From Brevibacterium picturae (GTDB taxonomy: Bacteria; Actinomycetota; Actinomycetes; Actinomycetales; Brevibacteriaceae): DNA of 64,000 nt. This document shows, piece after piece, positions 61,778-64,000 of this stretch. The stretch covers positions 14,415 through 78,414 of the forward strand of contig NZ_JAKDJU010000001.1 of NCBI RefSeq assembly GCF_030453725.1. Reading direction: 5' to 3'. Position 1 is the first letter of the stretch. Each line of letters starts with the position of its first letter. The notes beneath the pieces are model-generated. The model was not told the origin of the DNA. It made no database searches and saw only the letters and a list, made by a program, of their open reading frames with translations. Both the position numbers and the translations under genes were made by a program.

Positions 61778-62380
61778 TTACACACGTTCGGCGATGAGCA
61801 CGAGGAAGCCGGAATCGGGCTCGTAGGGGTGGAGTTCCCAGGTCGAGAGTTTGAGGTTGACGAGCATCCCTGTCGACTTCACATCGTCGATGAAATCTGC
61901 GAAGTCATAGCCGCGGCCGGCTCCGAAGCCGGCGACGAAGCGTCCGCCGGGCTTCAGCGTCGATTTGATGTTCGACAGGGTCTGCCTGCGTGAGGCGGGA
62001 TCGAGGAAGGACAGGACGTTGCCGGCGCAGAACGCCACGTCGATGTCGTCGATGCCAGCACCCGCGAAGTCGAACTCTGCGAGATCACCGGTGTGCCATT
62101 CGCCGCTGGGGAAGTCCTCCTCTGCCACGGAGATGAGAAACTCGTCGAGGTCGACGCCGTAGACCGTGTGTCCATCGCCGATGAGCAGTCCGCCGGCGCG
62201 ACCGGTGCCGCAGCCGGCGTCGAGGATGCGTGCGCCGCGTGGGGCCATCGCGTTGACGAATCTCGCCTCTCCCCCGATGTCCTGCCCGGAGGCCACGATC
62301 TTGCGCCACCTTTCGGCGTAGTTGGCGGAATGGTCGGGATTGGTCTCACGGATGCGGTTCCACTGGTGATCGAAGCTCAT
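61778..62380 (-). CDS. Class I SAM-dependent methyltransferase
   Basis: A protein of 200 residues. Motif I is RILDAGCGTGRAGGLLI near residue 55, the acidic ribose contact is VYGVDLDEFLI, and CAGNVLSFLDP and GGRFVAGFGAGRGYDFADF follow. The substrate is unknown. Its start overlaps the end of the LysR gene by 4 bases, so the two are probably co-transcribed. Confidence 0.87.
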   Translation of the reverse strand: MSFDHQWNRIRETNPDHSANYAERWRKIVASGQDIGGEARFVNAMAPRGARILDAGCGTGRAGGLLIGDGHTVYGVDLDEFLISVAEEDFPSGEWHTGDLAEFDFAGAGIDDIDVAFCAGNVLSFLDPASRRQTLSNIKSTLKPGGRFVAGFGAGRGYDFADFIDDVKSTGMLVNLKLSTWELHPYEPDSGFLVLIAERV

Positions 62381-63267
62381 GGACCCATCCTAGGACGAAA
62401 GACCTCGGCCACCACCTCGGCGACGGCGGCGACCGGATCTGCCGGGTCAGGGGAAGTCAGGACGATGATCTCACGTCCGCCCGCCTCGGCGATGGGATGG
62501 AGGTCGACGTCGGGCCCGCCCATCGACATCATGATCGGCGTTGCCAGGGTCAGCCCGAGTCCCGTGCCTGCCAGGGCGAGCGCGACGGCGGTGTCGGTGA
62601 CGATGTGGGTCTCCTTCGCGGCGATCCCCAGCGCCGAGGTGGCCAGGCGCATCGCTCGGCCGAAGAGTTCCTCGGCCGGGGGCAGAATCCAATCGGCCTC
62701 GGCCAGGTCCTGCGGTGTCGGTCTCGGTGCGCCTGCTGGCACGACGATGCCGAAGTCCTCACTGGCAACCGCCTGCCAGCTCAGGCCCCGCATCGGCGGC
62801 AGCGGCACTGCCGGATAGTTGATGCCGATGCCTAAGTCGATGGCTCCGTCGATGACGGCCGCCGACATCGTCTCGACATTGATCTCGCGGGCCCGGACCT
62901 CGATGTGCGGGTGCTGTTGGCCAAGGAGGCGCACGATGGACGGCAATGCCCTCGTCGATGCCGAACCGAAGACGCCGAGCGTGACGATGGCCTCCCTGCG
63001 GAAGTCTCTGCCCAGCATCGCCATCTCTGCCTGCTTCTGGGCGGCGAGGATGCTTCGGGCGCGCGGAAGCAGCGTTCGGCCGGCTTCGGCGAGGACCATC
63101 CCCCTGCCTCGGCGAAGGAACAGCTCGGAACCGACCGCACGGCGCAGGGCGCTCATGTGCTGCGAGACCGCCCCGATGCTGTAGCCCAACTGTTCCGCGG
63201 CTCGGGTCATCGACCCCAGTTCAGCCACGGTGACGAAGGTGCGCAGCTGCCCCAGAGTCCATGCCAT
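62377..63267 (-). CDS. LysR-family transcriptional regulator
   Basis: A protein of 296 residues with an N-terminal winged helix (about residues 3-62: LGQLRTFVTVAELGSMTRAAEQLGYSIGAVSQHMSALRRAVG) and a substrate-binding-protein-like effector domain. ATG at 63267 lies 6 bases after TAGGCT (minus strand, 63279 to 63274), so the mRNA is probably leaderless; an in-frame GTG at 63273 would lie inside that spacer. It diverges from the FAD oxidoreductase gene and may control it. It is followed by the methyltransferase gene. Confidence 0.9.
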   Translation of the reverse strand: MAWTLGQLRTFVTVAELGSMTRAAEQLGYSIGAVSQHMSALRRAVGSELFLRRGRGMVLAEAGRTLLPRARSILAAQKQAEMAMLGRDFRREAIVTLGVFGSASTRALPSIVRLLGQQHPHIEVRAREINVETMSAAVIDGAIDLGIGINYPAVPLPPMRGLSWQAVASEDFGIVVPAGAPRPTPQDLAEADWILPPAEELFGRAMRLATSALGIAAKETHIVTDTAVALALAGTGLGLTLATPIMMSMGGPDVDLHPIAEAGGREIIVLTSPDPADPVAAVAEVVAEVFRPRMGP

Positions 63268-63449
63268 GGCCACAGCCTAGCTGTTTTCAGGTTTCCTAAA
63301 AACACTTTTCATGAACTCGCCCTTGTCCTTAAACGTGACTGGAACCACAATGGGCAGTGAGCCGCAATACGCCGACATCGACGTCGGCGCTCCCCGTTGC
63401 CGCGACGACCAAGGACGGGCGTTCGCAGCAGAGAACAGTGAGGTGGAAG
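63268..63449. promoter_or_regulatory. Divergent control region of the LysR and FAD-oxidoreductase genes
   Basis: The first 60 bases are the most AT-rich stretch of this end of the window (with TTTTCAGGTTTCCTAAAAAC) and probably hold the LysR operator. The LysR -10 (TAGGCT, minus) is at 63279-63274. A promoter for the rightward gene is not clear. Confidence 0.4.
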
Positions 63450-64000
63450 TTGGAGAGCACATCAACAGCCCCGACGAGCGCCGAGGTGGTCATCATCGGC
63501 GCCGGAGTCATGGGAGCATCCATCGCCTATCACCTGGCCAAACACGGCGTGAAGGACATCGTCCTCGTCGAACGCGACGTTCCCGGTTCGGGGTCGACGT
63601 CGAAGGCCGCCGGCGGGGTGCGCTGCCAATTCTCCGATGAGGTCAACATCGCCCTGTCCACACGCAGCCTCGAGGTGCTGCGCAGCTTCGAGAGCGAGTT
63701 CGGCGTCGACATCGATCTGGTGAGCAATGGGTACCTGTTCCTCCTCGATTCCGCCGAGGATGCCGAGACCTTCGCCGCCAACGTCGAACTCCAGCAGCGG
63801 ATGGGTCTGGATTCCCGGATGCTCACCGTCGCCGAGGTGGCTGAGCTGGCCCCGTACATCGATACAGAGGGACTCGTTGCCGGTGCCTTCAATCCCGGCG
63901 ATGGCCACTGCACACCCGAGGCCGTGGTCTCCGGATATATCAGCGCCGCACGGGGTCTCGGGGTGCAGGTGCTCAAGAACTGCGAGGTCACCGGGTTCGA
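63450..64000 (+). CDS. FAD-dependent oxidoreductase, DadA/sarcosine-oxidase-beta-like (partial)
   Basis: The frame is open to the window end (about 183 residues). The FAD motif VVIIGAGVMGASIAYHLAKHG lies at residues 13-33 and is followed by VLVERDVPGSGSTSKAAGGVRCQFSDE, typical of the DAO family that includes sarcosine oxidase beta subunit, dimethylglycine dehydrogenase and D-amino acid dehydrogenase. It should oxidise an amino acid or N-methyl amine. The start is taken as TTG at 63450 with GAGG upstream; no ATG or GTG fits before the FAD motif. The C-terminal part lies outside. Confidence 0.82.
   Translation, partial: MESTSTAPTSAEVVIIGAGVMGASIAYHLAKHGVKDIVLVERDVPGSGSTSKAAGGVRCQFSDEVNIALSTRSLEVLRSFESEFGVDIDLVSNGYLFLLDSAEDAETFAANVELQQRMGLDSRMLTVAEVAELAPYIDTEGLVAGAFNPGDGHCTPEAVVSGYISAARGLGVQVLKNCEVTGF

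Noticed and set aside
1..64000. CRISPR arrays, prophage genes or insertion sequences
   Set aside because: No regularly spaced repeat with unique spacers, no transposase or phage structural gene, and no target-site duplication was seen.

Overview
The window is 64 kb of GC-rich, tightly packed chromosomal DNA from an actinobacterium. The gene sets (classical menaquinone pathway with MenJ, rex-hem block, DUF222/HNH protein, a bS22-like 32-residue protein, prpDBC, RamA-like regulator beside an acetate symporter, two-domain universal stress protein) fit Micrococcales; Brevibacterium is my best guess, from gene content only. No phage, IS transposase, CRISPR array or rRNA operon is visible. One tRNA (Gly, anticodon CCC) is present.

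Layout. 1-2424: end of a RarD-like permease, then a GntR(YtrA)-ABC-permease operon with its own operator. 2461-18302: menaquinone synthesis: a leftward operon menG-menJ-polyprenyl synthase plus an ArsP-like permease, then menF, menD, menC, menB-menE-menA; a DUF222/HNH nuclease, an esterase and a lipoprotein sit between them. 18327-19115: two small membrane proteins. 19459-32215: twelve leftward genes, mostly overlapping: glutaredoxin-like, rex, a fused hemA-hemC, hemD, hemB, a MarR regulator, hemL, a histidine phosphatase, resA, ccdA, resB, ccsB. It joins haem synthesis to cytochrome c maturation, with the redox sensor Rex encoded near its front. 32264-35875: a 32-residue ribosomal-type protein, acuC, and the KtrB/KtrA potassium system. 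35876-38104: an accessory patch with a low-complexity block, two related hairpin elements, a DUF559/AbiEi-like gene, and tandem copies of the 3' end of the tRNA-Gly gene. 38105-41082: acetate symporter, DUF485 partner and divergent LuxR-type regulator. 41128-43671: proC, a TIM-barrel isomerase, a GNAT. 43691-48861: glpD-glpF-glpK and an exopolyphosphatase. 48935-53272: enoyl-CoA hydratase and prpD-prpB-prpC for propionate. 53494-57324: a NUDIX-like protein, a secreted metallophosphatase and a universal stress protein. 57573-60697: a TPP riboswitch heading ykoE-ykoD-ykoC, an ECF importer for a thiamine precursor. 60720-64000: small hypothetical, monooxygenase, methyltransferase, LysR regulator and the start of an FAD amine oxidase.

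Main signals for a second look: the HemA-HemC fusion; two hairpin elements that share a core but have different, still complementary, outer arms; the triplicated tRNA 3' end beside them; a 9-mer (CCACCTCGG/CCGAGGTGG) I found 19 times, far above chance; and about thirteen genes whose -10 box lies 6-8 bases before the start codon, suggesting leaderless mRNAs.
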